From Pseudomonas grandcourensis (GTDB taxonomy: Bacteria; Pseudomonadota; Gammaproteobacteria; Pseudomonadales; Pseudomonadaceae), in assembly GCF_039909015.1 (NCBI RefSeq), contig NZ_CP150919.1:596501-660500 (forward strand): a stretch of 64,000 bases of DNA. The letters run 5' to 3'. How positions within the stretch are numbered: position 1 is the first letter of the stretch; every line of letters begins with the position of its first letter. Under the pieces are notes generated by a model that had not been told where the DNA came from, did not search any database, and saw only the letters and a program-made list of their open reading frames with translations. This document shows, piece after piece, positions 17,059 through 26,458 of this stretch. The position numbers and the translations under genes are program-made.

Positions 17059-20000
17059 ATGTCTGAGAAAACACCTGCACCTATTTTTTCCAATGCGTTT
17101 AATTTTGCCGAATTCTTGAGTGGCGGGGTTGACCCACGAACCGGCCTGTACACGTTCAATTTGTCACTGGGTAATATCAATTCATTGGCGCTGAATGGAC
17201 CGTCGCCGGAGATCACGCTTCAGTTCAGCCCGCTCAATACCATTGATAGCGGGTTGGGGGTCGGATGGTCGTTGCCGTTGTCTTACTATGATCGGGCGAG
17301 CAATACGTTGTCATTATCCAGTGGCAACAGTTACAAAGCGGTGCCGGTTGTCGGCGGGCTCAAATTTACCGAGCCCCATGTGGAGGATTTCAATGTCACC
17401 CACTCCGCCGCAGGCCAATATTCACTGTGGCATAAAAGCGGTCTGCGGGAAGAACTCGAAGACTTCGATCAGACAGGCTTCGCTGTGCCGAAGCGGATCG
17501 TCGCAGCCAATGGTGGCGAAATCTTTCTGGATTATGCCGTGCACCAGGATCGGCCGGTACTGGTTACGCTCAGAAGCAACGAACGAACTTTACTGAGCAT
17601 TACCTACAACGACGCGCAGGTCGTCCTCACTCGCTATCCCGGTACGGAATGTGAAGCACAGTTCACGTTGATACTGAGTAACGGCGAGGTTTCCGAGATC
17701 AAACTGCCGACCGCAGAACAATGGTCATTTGCCTATGAAGAAAAGCAGGGGTTTCTTTGCCTGACTGAAGTGAACTCGGCGGTGGGCGCACGTGAGCTGA
17801 TTGGTTACGCCGAAGACGGCCACGCCTTTCCACCCGGGGCGCCTGTCGAGACCCTGCCGTACGTGATTTCGCACACCGTGTTCCCGAAGGTCAATCAGCC
17901 TGCCATCGTGACGGAGTACGAATTCTCCACGCATAACTTCCTCGGGTTCGATGATGGGCTTGTCTGGTCGCAGGAGCAGGACAGCCTGAGCGCGGCCGCG
18001 GACGATTATTGCTACACATCGACAGAAAAGCGCATGCAAGGCTCGGACACCCGATGCACGACTGTGCGGACTTACAACAAGTATCACTTGCTGCTCTCGG
18101 AAGTGATTCGGCGCGGGCAGGTCACGACGACATCAACGACGCAGTACCACCTCCTGACGGGCAAGAGTATTGCGCAGCAACCAGCGCAATTTCGCTTGCC
18201 ATTGAGTCGCACCGTTCGGTACAGGAATGAAGGCACGGGCAAGCAGCGCGAAGAGGTGACGCGGACGGAGTTCGACAGTTTCGGTAATTTGTTGAAGCAG
18301 GTCGAACCCAGCGGCATAACGACCGTCCGTGACTTTTACGCTGCCTCCGGCGATCAAGGCTGCCCCGCCGATCCTCTGGGCTTTGTCCGATTCGAGAAAC
18401 AGCGTACGGTCTATCCCGCCGAAGGTCCCAAAGGACTGGCGCCGGCGTCAGTGACCGTCACTCGATATCGCTATCAGCTATTGGGCGGCGCGACCGGCAG
18501 CCCGACGCAACATGTCGTGCCTGTAACGGAGGCGTTTTACGAGCGGACAGCGGATGGCGAAACGCTGCGCATGCAATCGGATCTGGTTTACTTCGATCTG
18601 TCGGATGAACCTCATCGTCGAGGCCTGTTGAAAAAGCAGACGCGTGTGCAACAGGGGCATTCGACCCATTGTGAGTTCTCCTACACGGTTCAGGGTGCGA
18701 ATCTGAGCGTGTACACGGCACTGACTGGCTTCGACGGAACACACACAAGGGACTCGCGAACCTACTCGGCATTGAGTGGGGTGCTGTTGTCCGGGAAAAA
18801 CCAGGAGGGTGTCACGACCGACTTCGTCTATGACGCTGTGGGTCGACCTCTGACTGAAACCGTCGCCGAAGGAACGATATTCAAGGCGCAGCGCCACTCA
18901 CTTTGCACGGCCGCGACAGTGAATTCGCCCGCCTCACTGCTCAACACCGACGCCAGTGGCGTACAGCAGCGGGTGACATACGACGGTCTCGGGCGAGTGG
19001 TGAAGGTCGAGGAACAGGACAGCGACTCCTCGGTAGGCGGACCGTTGCGAGTCGTTTATTCGGCACTGTACGACGGGCTCGGAGAACTTGTCGCAGAGGT
19101 GCGCACCGATTGGTTGGCGGGGGTTGCGTTACCTCTCGAACAAAAGTTTGTCTTTGATGACTGGGGACAGATCAAGACCACGGTGTCCCCGGGCGGCCTC
19201 AAGCAGCACGATGACCATGATCCAGTGTCCCGCCAGCTATCGCGCTGGACGGAGGGTGCGGGCAAGACGGTTACGCTGTTCAATGGATTCGAAAAGCCAG
19301 TCAGTGTCGAAGTGTTCGATCGCACGGGGCAAAGCCTGGGCAAGACGATGCATGTCTATGACGGCCTTGGTCGCGCTGTCAGCCAGACTGATCCTGAGGG
19401 AAACACCACGACCTACACATACGATGTTTTTGGCCGGTTGCTGTGCAGTGTATTGCCCGATGGCACAACCGTGGAGACCAGGTACGCCAGCCACAGTCAC
19501 TTGTCATTACCCATTGAAGTCAAAGTAGGAGCGCATAGTCTTGGCCAGCAGACTTTCGATGGTCTCTCAAGGCTGACCGGAACTGAAATGGGCGGTCGCC
19601 AAACCGGTTTGCAATACGAGGGCGGTTCGAAACACCCTTCTGTGGAGAGCAAACCTGATGGGGAGCGCATCAGATATAGCTACGAGCCCAACCTGGGTGG
19701 CAGGGTTACCCGGCGTGAGCGATTGGGCGTTCCGGGCTCAGGCCTGGTGGCCAAATATACGTATGACGCTCGGCTGGGTGCCCTGACTCAGTGCAGTGAG
19801 CAGGAATGGACATCGACTTTCGAATTTAGCCGCTCGGGCAAACTTCGGCGTGAGACGTCAATGGCCCCGGACCAGAAAAAAGCAACGGCCGAATACAGCT
19901 ACTCACTGGCCGGGCGATTGCTTGCCTACACCGATGTGCTCGGTAATCAGCACAAGACTACTTATGACGGACTGGGTCGCCCAAAATCCCATGTGCAAAA

Positions 20001-21912
20001 CCAGATAAAAGCCGATTTTTCCTATAACGCCCTGGGGCAATTGGTCAGCATTCATACGCAGGGGCTCGATGGCGGCTGTTCGCTGACCACCCGTTTGGTC
20101 TATGACGATTTGGGGCGAGAGGTTTTGCGCAGTTTTGACTCAGGTAAGGATGTCAGGCAAACCCTGGTCTCGCGATACACCTTGAGCAACAAGCTGGCAC
20201 AAAAAACACTGAAAGATGGCGGTCGGGTTGTTCGCGATGAGTTGTTCAGCTACGACGCGCGAGGGCGGCTTACAGGCTACCAGTGTGACGGAAGCCTACG
20301 TCCGCGTGACCTCCAGGGCAACGAGATCATCCGGCAAACCTATGTTTTCGATGTGCTGGATAACATTCTGACGCTGGATACCGAATTTCCCGGTGGCAGC
20401 AACCGGACAACGTACGAGTACAGCCTTGTCGATCCGACCCGGTTGGTGGGTATCATGCATAGTCACGGAGACTACCCGGCGCCGGTGACCTTGCAGTATG
20501 ACGCCAATGGCTTGTTGATTCGGGATGAGCAGGGGCGCGCATTGACCTATGACGCCTTGGGGCGACTGACGCAAGTGCTCACTGTGGAAGGTGCGACCCT
20601 GCGTGAATTTGGTTACGACGCCCTGGATAAGCTTGTCCAGTTGTCATCGGCGGATGCACTGCCGACCCAACGCTACTATCGCGACGGACGGGTCCTCAAT
20701 GAGGTGCGGAACAACGAGGCGACTACCTGTCTGCGTCAGGATGGCCTTCTGTTGGGGCGGTATCAGTCGGGGAGCAGTCCGGGTATCAGCCTGGTCGGCA
20801 CGGACCGGCAACAGTCGGTTCTGAGCGAAATCACTGCAAGCGAACAAAGCGAAATCGTTTACAGCCCCTATGGACACCGTCCGGCGCAAGGCGGGTTGTT
20901 CAGCCTGGCTGGGTTCAATGGCGAACACCTTGACGCGCCGACAGGGTTGTATCTGCTGGGCAATGGATGCCGCATTTACAGCCCTGCCTTGATGCGTTTT
21001 CTCACTCCGGACAGCTTGAGCCCTTTTGGAGCTGGCGGACTGAACCCTTATGCGTACTGCCTGGGCGATCCGGTCAATCGGGTCGATCCTACAGGGCGTT
21101 TCTCCTGGCAAAGTGTGTTGGGTATCGCCTTATCGGTCGTGGGGATTGTCGCCAGTTTTGCCACTTTTGGCGCAGCAACACCGTTGGCCATTCTTGCGCT
21201 AGGTCTGGGAACGGTTTCCGCCCTGACCGGCATCGCCGGTATGGTTGCGACTGAACTGTTGCCTTCATCGGTGGCTGGCGAGGTGTTGGGTTGGGTCAGT
21301 GTTGCAACAGGGCTGGGTTCATTCTCGGCAGGTAGCTTTGCTGCCGCCAAGGCATGCACCCAGTGGGGCAGCAGATTGCTGACCTCCCCGCCTACCAGAG
21401 TCTCGGCATTCGGTTATCGGCCGGGGACGTTGGCAGGTGGCGGAAGGGGGAGCATCAGAGGTGCAAGAGGCGGCAACGGATCTACGCAAACTCCGACGAG
21501 CTCTACGGCAGCTGCGCGGCCGGAGAGGTGGGCGGTGGTCGATGAGGTTGGCAGGAACGATTTCACGCCTAACGGGAGGCCCGGAAATGTTGCGCGCAGC
21601 AAGTATGCCGACTTCAAAAGAGGGGTGGAGGAGGGCTTGAGCCCCCACGAGTCCGCAAGAGCCCATCTGGGCAACAGTTATGATCCTTACCCAGGTTATA
21701 GCGGTTACACGAGAGTTGTCAGCGAAGTCAGAGCGAGCAATCAGGCGGCTGCGAATGCTGCCGGGAGATCCAGGGAGGTGCCTGCATTGATCTCAGAACC
21801 GCACCATATCCATGCGCGCCTTGGCGGATTCGACCGGGTTTTTTTCCTGGAGTATCGAACGGAAATGAGAGTGGTCATCAAGCAAATCGGAGCCCACGAT
21901 CCGCAATGGTAA
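17059..21912 (+). CDS. RHS-repeat protein with variable C-terminal domain (probable polymorphic toxin)
   Basis: 1617 residues. The N-terminal part (1–300) begins MSEKTPAPIFSNAFNFAEFL and lacks a PAAR domain or signal peptide. Many YD/RHS repeats follow from about 380 to 1260 (YDGLGRVVKVE, YDVFGRLLCSVLPDG, YDALGRLTQV). The RHS core lies near 1267–1347 (SPYGHRPAQGG ... GLYLLGNGCRIYSPALMRFL ... NPYAYCLGDPVNRVDPTGR) and ends in the DPxG boundary where cargo usually begins. After it come a hydrophobic Gly/Ala-rich segment (about 1350–1440), a low-complexity linker and a C-terminal domain of about 130 residues. That domain ends HHIHARLGGFDRVFFLEY...VVIKQIGAHDPQW. RHS shells encase such cargo toxins. 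No immunity gene follows: queG ends 24 bp away on the other strand. Confidence 0.85.
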   Translation: MSEKTPAPIFSNAFNFAEFLSGGVDPRTGLYTFNLSLGNINSLALNGPSPEITLQFSPLNTIDSGLGVGWSLPLSYYDRASNTLSLSSGNSYKAVPVVGGLKFTEPHVEDFNVTHSAAGQYSLWHKSGLREELEDFDQTGFAVPKRIVAANGGEIFLDYAVHQDRPVLVTLRSNERTLLSITYNDAQVVLTRYPGTECEAQFTLILSNGEVSEIKLPTAEQWSFAYEEKQGFLCLTEVNSAVGARELIGYAEDGHAFPPGAPVETLPYVISHTVFPKVNQPAIVTEYEFSTHNFLGFDDGLVWSQEQDSLSAAADDYCYTSTEKRMQGSDTRCTTVRTYNKYHLLLSEVIRRGQVTTTSTTQYHLLTGKSIAQQPAQFRLPLSRTVRYRNEGTGKQREEVTRTEFDSFGNLLKQVEPSGITTVRDFYAASGDQGCPADPLGFVRFEKQRTVYPAEGPKGLAPASVTVTRYRYQLLGGATGSPTQHVVPVTEAFYERTADGETLRMQSDLVYFDLSDEPHRRGLLKKQTRVQQGHSTHCEFSYTVQGANLSVYTALTGFDGTHTRDSRTYSALSGVLLSGKNQEGVTTDFVYDAVGRPLTETVAEGTIFKAQRHSLCTAATVNSPASLLNTDASGVQQRVTYDGLGRVVKVEEQDSDSSVGGPLRVVYSALYDGLGELVAEVRTDWLAGVALPLEQKFVFDDWGQIKTTVSPGGLKQHDDHDPVSRQLSRWTEGAGKTVTLFNGFEKPVSVEVFDRTGQSLGKTMHVYDGLGRAVSQTDPEGNTTTYTYDVFGRLLCSVLPDGTTVETRYASHSHLSLPIEVKVGAHSLGQQTFDGLSRLTGTEMGGRQTGLQYEGGSKHPSVESKPDGERIRYSYEPNLGGRVTRRERLGVPGSGLVAKYTYDARLGALTQCSEQEWTSTFEFSRSGKLRRETSMAPDQKKATAEYSYSLAGRLLAYTDVLGNQHKTTYDGLGRPKSHVQNQIKADFSYNALGQLVSIHTQGLDGGCSLTTRLVYDDLGREVLRSFDSGKDVRQTLVSRYTLSNKLAQKTLKDGGRVVRDELFSYDARGRLTGYQCDGSLRPRDLQGNEIIRQTYVFDVLDNILTLDTEFPGGSNRTTYEYSLVDPTRLVGIMHSHGDYPAPVTLQYDANGLLIRDEQGRALTYDALGRLTQVLTVEGATLREFGYDALDKLVQLSSADALPTQRYYRDGRVLNEVRNNEATTCLRQDGLLLGRYQSGSSPGISLVGTDRQQSVLSEITASEQSEIVYSPYGHRPAQGGLFSLAGFNGEHLDAPTGLYLLGNGCRIYSPALMRFLTPDSLSPFGAGGLNPYAYCLGDPVNRVDPTGRFSWQSVLGIALSVVGIVASFATFGAATPLAILALGLGTVSALTGIAGMVATELLPSSVAGEVLGWVSVATGLGSFSAGSFAAAKACTQWGSRLLTSPPTRVSAFGYRPGTLAGGGRGSIRGARGGNGSTQTPTSSTAAARPERWAVVDEVGRNDFTPNGRPGNVARSKYADFKRGVEEGLSPHESARAHLGNSYDPYPGYSGYTRVVSEVRASNQAAANAAGRSREVPALISEPHHIHARLGGFDRVFFLEYRTEMRVVIKQIGAHDPQW

Positions 21913-21935
21913 GCGCTTGACTGCGAGTCATCGGT

Positions 21936-23006
21936 TCAAGCGTCACGCCGGGCATGCTGTTGCAATGCCCATTCGACATGCTCCCTGACCAACTCCGACG
22001 GATACTCCCGTCGCGCCTTCAGCGCCTCCAGCACCGGAATCGTTGAAGGCGCATTCCCCAACCCCACCGCCAGGTTGCGCAACCAGTTTTCGTAACCGGT
22101 CCGGCGCAGCGGCGAGCCTTCGGTGCTGCTCAGGAATTTCTCTTCATCCCACATGAACAGTTCCGCTAGCCCGGCATTGTCCAGATTGTGCCGCGGCTTG
22201 AAGTCGCCCTCACCGGACGGGCGGGCGAAGCGGTTCCACGGGCAGACGATCTGACAGTCATCGCAACCGAACACCCGGTTACCGATCAATGGCCGCAGGT
22301 CTTCAGGGATCGCGCCTTTGAGTTCGATGGTCAGGTAGGAAATGCAGCGTCTGGCGTCCAGCACATAGGGGCCGACGAAGGCGTTGGTCGGGCAGATGTC
22401 GAGGCAGGCACTGCAACGGCCGCAATGTTCGGTGGCATGGGGCGGGTCGACCGGTAGCGGCAGGTCGACGAACAGTTCGGCGAGAAAAAAGTAACTGCCG
22501 GCCTTGCGATTCAAGACCAGGGTGTTTTTGCCGATCCATCCCAGCCCCGCCTGTTCGGCGATGGCTTTTTCCAGCACAGGGGCACTGTCGACAAAAGCGC
22601 GGAAGCCGAAGGGTCCGATCTCGGCCTGAATTTTTTCCGCCAATTGTTGCACGCGTTTGCGGATCAGCTTGTGGTAATCACGGCCCAGGGCATAACGGGA
22701 GACGTAGGCTTTTTCCGGTTGGGCCAGCACTTTCGCCATTTGGGTGTCGCCGGCCAGGTAGTCCATGCGCAGCGAAACCACGCGCAAAGTGCCCGGCACC
22801 AGTTCTTCCGGGTGCGAGCGCTTGCTGCCGTGGGCGCCCATGTAGTCCATTTCGCCGTGGTAGCCGGCTTCGAGCCAGCGTTCCAGGTGCTGCTCATGTT
22901 CGGCCAGGTCGAGGCCGCTGATGCCGACTTGCTGGAAGCCCAGCTCGCGGCCCCAGTCCTTGATGGATTGGGCGAGGGCGGGCAGGTCTGTGGTAATAGC
23001 GGGCAT
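21936..23006 (-). CDS. queG: Epoxyqueuosine reductase QueG
   Basis: Reduces epoxyqueuosine to queuosine in tRNA wobble positions, using cobalamin and two [4Fe-4S] clusters. 356 residues from MPAITTDLPALAQ. FVDSAPVLEKAIAE places the expected catalytic aspartate at D140. GWIGKNTLVLN is conserved. The ferredoxin-like part has CGRCSACLDICP (C195, C198, C201, C205) and CDDCQIVCPWN. A longer in-frame start at 23078 would overlap the divergent nnr gene and lacks conservation, so 23006 is preferred. It is divergent from nnr with a 63-bp gap. Confidence 0.94.
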   Translation of the reverse strand: MPAITTDLPALAQSIKDWGRELGFQQVGISGLDLAEHEQHLERWLEAGYHGEMDYMGAHGSKRSHPEELVPGTLRVVSLRMDYLAGDTQMAKVLAQPEKAYVSRYALGRDYHKLIRKRVQQLAEKIQAEIGPFGFRAFVDSAPVLEKAIAEQAGLGWIGKNTLVLNRKAGSYFFLAELFVDLPLPVDPPHATEHCGRCSACLDICPTNAFVGPYVLDARRCISYLTIELKGAIPEDLRPLIGNRVFGCDDCQIVCPWNRFARPSGEGDFKPRHNLDNAGLAELFMWDEEKFLSSTEGSPLRRTGYENWLRNLAVGLGNAPSTIPVLEALKARREYPSELVREHVEWALQQHARRDA

Positions 23007-23069
23007 GAGACGAGAGAAACCGGAGCTGAGGTGCGTATAATTCTGCCAGACATCGGAGCCCGAAGACGC

Positions 23070-24569
23070 ATGCCGCACACTAAAGATGAATTACCCGACG
23101 CGCTGTACAGCGCCGCCCAGGTGCGAGCACTCGACGCGAGCCTGATCGCCGCCGGCACGGCGGGCTTCGAATTGATGCAGCGCGCGGCGCGGGCGACGTG
23201 GCGGGCGCTGGTACGGCACTGGCCGACAGCGAACGAACTGAGCGTGCTGGCCGGGCATGGCAACAACGCCGGGGACGGGTACCTGGTGGCCGTGTTGGCC
23301 CAGCGTGCCGGTTGGTCGGTGCGGGTGCTGGCGGTGGGGGATCCGCAGCGCTTGCAGGGTGATGCGGCGTTAGCCCATGCCGAGGCGGTGTCCGAAAAAG
23401 TGCTCATCGAGCCCTGGACGGCACAATCCGGATTGCGCGGCATAGTGCTGGATGCTTTGCTTGGCACCGGTCTGAGCGGCGATGTGCGTGAGCCGTATGC
23501 GCGCGCCATCGCCGCGATCAATGCCAGCGGACTGCCGGTTTCGGCTGTGGATATTCCGTCAGGGTTGTGCGCGGATACGGGCCGCATCCTTGGTCGTGCC
23601 GTGCGTGCCGACCTGACGGTCACGTTCATTGGCTTGAAGGTGGGGTTGTTCACCGGTGATGCCGCGGATGTGGTTGGTGAGCTGGTGTTCAACGATCTGC
23701 AGGCTGATCCGCAGTTGCTGGATGGCACTGAGTTCACGGCCCGGCGCTTGAGTATCGCTAACCTGCCGCGTCTGGTGCCCCGGGCACCGGCATCCCACAA
23801 AGGCAAGTTCGGCCATGTGCTGCTCATTGGCGGTGACCGCGGTTACGGTGGTGCAATTCTGCTGAGTGCACAAAGTGCTCTGCGTAGCGGGGCGGGCATG
23901 GTTTCGCTGTCCACCCGTCCGGAACATGTTTCGCCTGCGCTTTCTCGAATTCCGGAAGCCATGGTGCTGGGCACGTCGTCGGCCAATCAACTGATGGGGT
24001 TGCTTGAGAAGGTATCGGTGTTGGTGGTCGGGCCGGGTCTGGGTCAGGCAGGGTGGGGACGCAGCCTGCTGTCGGCTGCGGCCAATGCGCCGTTGCCGCA
24101 AGTCTGGGACGCCGATGCCTTGAATTTGCTGGCTGGCGGGCAGGTCAATCTGCCCAGGGATTGCGTGATCACTCCGCATCCGGGCGAAGCGGCACGTTTG
24201 CTTGGGATGAGCACTGCCGACGTTCAGTCTGACCGTCCCGCCGCAGCCCACGCCTTGAGTAAAAAATATACAGCTGTCGTCGTCCTCAAAGGTGCCGGCA
24301 GCCTGATCGCCCATCCCGATGGGCGTCTGGCGCTGTGTCATCAGGGGCACCCGGCCATGGCCACCGCCGGTCTGGGCGATGTGCTGGCCGGTTTGCTCGG
24401 CGCATTGCTGGCCCAGGGCATGGAGCCATTCGATGCGGCCTGCCTGGCGGTCTGGCTGCACGCCAATGCCGGGGCGCAACAAGGAAAATCGGGCCGTGGG
24501 CTGGCGGCCAGTGATCTGATCCCAGCCATTCGTCAGTTGTTGGAGGAGCAAGCACCGTGTCTGAAGTAA
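23070..24569 (+). CDS. nnr: Bifunctional NAD(P)H-hydrate epimerase / ADP-dependent dehydratase
   Basis: Repairs hydrated NADH and NADPH. 499 residues. The N-terminal epimerase (YjeF_N) domain, about 1–215, has AGHGNNAGDGYLVA and DIPSGLCADTG. The C-terminal ribokinase-like dehydratase, about 230–495, has GGDRGYGGAILLSAQSALRSGAGMVSL, VVGPGLGQ, KGAGSLIAHPDG and AMATAGLGDVLAGLLGALLAQG. Start MPHTKDELPDALYSAAQ at 23070. Its end overlaps the start of tsaE by 13 bp, the start of a long cotranscribed run (nnr–tsaE–amiB–mutL–miaA–hfq–hflX–hflK–hflC). Confidence 0.95.
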   Translation: MPHTKDELPDALYSAAQVRALDASLIAAGTAGFELMQRAARATWRALVRHWPTANELSVLAGHGNNAGDGYLVAVLAQRAGWSVRVLAVGDPQRLQGDAALAHAEAVSEKVLIEPWTAQSGLRGIVLDALLGTGLSGDVREPYARAIAAINASGLPVSAVDIPSGLCADTGRILGRAVRADLTVTFIGLKVGLFTGDAADVVGELVFNDLQADPQLLDGTEFTARRLSIANLPRLVPRAPASHKGKFGHVLLIGGDRGYGGAILLSAQSALRSGAGMVSLSTRPEHVSPALSRIPEAMVLGTSSANQLMGLLEKVSVLVVGPGLGQAGWGRSLLSAAANAPLPQVWDADALNLLAGGQVNLPRDCVITPHPGEAARLLGMSTADVQSDRPAAAHALSKKYTAVVVLKGAGSLIAHPDGRLALCHQGHPAMATAGLGDVLAGLLGALLAQGMEPFDAACLAVWLHANAGAQQGKSGRGLAASDLIPAIRQLLEEQAPCLK

Positions 24570-25027
24570 CCCTGTACCTGGCCGATGAGCAGGCCATGAG
24601 CGACTTTGGCGCACGCATTGCCCGAATCACCCAAGGCCATGGCCTGATCTTCCTCGAGGGCAACCTGGGGATGGGCAAAACCACGTTGTCCCGAGGCATC
24701 ATCCGCGGTCTGGGGCATGTCGGGGCAGTCAAAAGCCCGACCTTCACCCTGGTCGAGCCCTACGAGATCGGCGACATTCGCGCCTTCCATTTCGATTTGT
24801 ACCGTCTTGTCGATCCGGAAGAGCTAGAGTTCCTCGGTATCCGCGACTACTTCGAAGACGATGCCCTGTGTCTGATCGAATGGCCCGATAAAGGTGCAGG
24901 CTTTTTGCCAAAGCCTGACCTGACCATTACCATTAGCCCGCAAGACAGCGGGCGTTCGCTGAAAATTTTATCCCAGGGCTCGCGTGGCGAGGCCTGGTGT
25001 GCCGCTTTGGCATTGGAATCCAAATAG
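24557..25027 (+). CDS. tsaE: tRNA t6A modification ATPase TsaE
   Basis: ATPase partner of TsaB/TsaD in making threonylcarbamoyl-adenosine at tRNA position 37. The 156 residues have a P-loop GNLGMGKTTLSRGI, then KSPTFTLVEPY and a Walker B-like region around FHFDLYRLVDPEELEFLG. The length is the family norm. It starts with GTG inside the end of nnr and ends immediately before amiB, so it depends on the upstream promoter. Confidence 0.95.
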   Translation: MSEVTLYLADEQAMSDFGARIARITQGHGLIFLEGNLGMGKTTLSRGIIRGLGHVGAVKSPTFTLVEPYEIGDIRAFHFDLYRLVDPEELEFLGIRDYFEDDALCLIEWPDKGAGFLPKPDLTITISPQDSGRSLKILSQGSRGEAWCAALALESK

Positions 25028-26458
25028 ATGATGGGGTTAGGTATGCGCTTTCGCGCGTTGGTGGCTGCCGTAGGGGTGTTGTTTTTGGCGGTGACCGTCG
25101 ACGCTGTGGCCGATTCGAAGGTCAATAGTGTTCGTCTGTGGCGGGCACCGGACAACACACGACTGGTGTTTGACCTGACCGGCCCGGTGCAACACAGCGT
25201 CTTTACCTTGACGGCTCCGGATCGCCTGGTCATCGACATCAATGGCGCGACCCTTGGTGCGCCGCTTAACGTCAACACTTCGAATACCCCGATAACCGCC
25301 ATGCGCTCTGCTCAACGCACGCCGACGGACCTGCGGGTGGTCATCGACCTGAAAAAGGCGGTAACGCCAAAAAGCTTCTCTCTTGCTCCGAATGCCCAGT
25401 ACGGCAACCGACTGGTGGTCGACCTGTTTGATAACGCCGCAGACGCCGCGCCTCCTCCAGCGCCGACACCTTCTGTTGCCACTGTGCCGGCAGTTCCGGT
25501 CACGCCTGCGGAGCCTGCGATCAAGCTGCCACCGGCCCCGCCCGGCAAGCGCGACATCATTGTGGTGATCGACGCCGGTCACGGCGGCGAAGACCCGGGT
25601 GCCTCGGGCTCCCGCGGTCAACGGGAAAAAGACGTGGTACTGGCCATCGCCCGTGAACTGCAACGGCAGGTCAACGGCATGAAAGGCTTCCGCGCCGAAT
25701 TGACCCGCACCGGCGACTACTTCATTCCGTTGCGCGGCCGAACCGAAATTGCCCGCAAGAAAGGCGCTGACCTGTTCGTCTCGATCCACGCCGATGCTGC
25801 GCCTTCTGCCGCGGCTTTCGGTGCCTCGGTGTTTGCCCTGTCCGATCGCGGCGCGACTTCCGAGACCGCCCGCTGGCTGGCCGACAGCGAAAACCGTTCC
25901 GACCTGATCGGTGGTGCCGGCAACGTCAGCCTCGATGACAAGGACCGCATGCTCGCCGGCGTGCTGCTCGACCTGTCGATGACGGCATCCCTGACCTCCA
26001 GTCTGAACGTTGGCCAGAAAGTCTTGAGCAACATCGGCCGGGTGACTCCGCTGCACAAGCAACGGGTCGAACAGGCCGGGTTCATGGTGCTGAAGTCGCC
26101 GGATATTCCGTCGATTCTGGTGGAAACCGGGTTCATCTCCAACGCCAACGAAGCCTCGAAGCTTGCCGCGTCGAGCCACCAGCAGGCGCTGGCGCGTTCG
26201 ATCAGCAGCGGCGTGCGCCAGTTCTTCCAGCAGAACCCGCCACCGGGCACTTACATTGCCTGGCTGCGCGACTCCGGCAAGATTGTGCAGGGGCCGCGTG
26301 ACCATCGCGTCAACCCGGGCGAGACCCTGGCGATGATCGCCGTGCGCTATCAGGTCTCGCCCGCGACCCTGCGCAGCGCCAACAGCCTGTCGAGCGATGA
26401 GCTCAAGATCGGTCAGCACCTGACGATTCCGGGCACCGAATTGGCGGCCAAAGAATGA
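25028..26458 (+). CDS. amiB: N-acetylmuramoyl-L-alanine amidase AmiB type, with AMIN and LysM domains
   Basis: Periplasmic zinc amidase that splits septal peptidoglycan during cell separation. 476 residues. A signal peptide ([23 protein letters not shown]) is at the N-terminus. The AMIN domain (about 30–135) targets the septum. The Amidase_3 domain (about 175–395) has [23 protein letters not shown] and [11 protein letters not shown] LysM wall-binding domain (about 425–470) ends the protein. The catalytic domain is expected to need an EnvC/NlpD-type activator, as in the family. It overlaps mutL by four bases. Confidence 0.95.
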   Translation: MMGLGMRFRALVAAVGVLFLAVTVDAVADSKVNSVRLWRAPDNTRLVFDLTGPVQHSVFTLTAPDRLVIDINGATLGAPLNVNTSNTPITAMRSAQRTPTDLRVVIDLKKAVTPKSFSLAPNAQYGNRLVVDLFDNAADAAPPPAPTPSVATVPAVPVTPAEPAIKLPPAPPGKRDIIVVIDAGHGGEDPGASGSRGQREKDVVLAIARELQRQVNGMKGFRAELTRTGDYFIPLRGRTEIARKKGADLFVSIHADAAPSAAAFGASVFALSDRGATSETARWLADSENRSDLIGGAGNVSLDDKDRMLAGVLLDLSMTASLTSSLNVGQKVLSNIGRVTPLHKQRVEQAGFMVLKSPDIPSILVETGFISNANEASKLAASSHQQALARSISSGVRQFFQQNPPPGTYIAWLRDSGKIVQGPRDHRVNPGETLAMIAVRYQVSPATLRSANSLSSDELKIGQHLTIPGTELAAKE

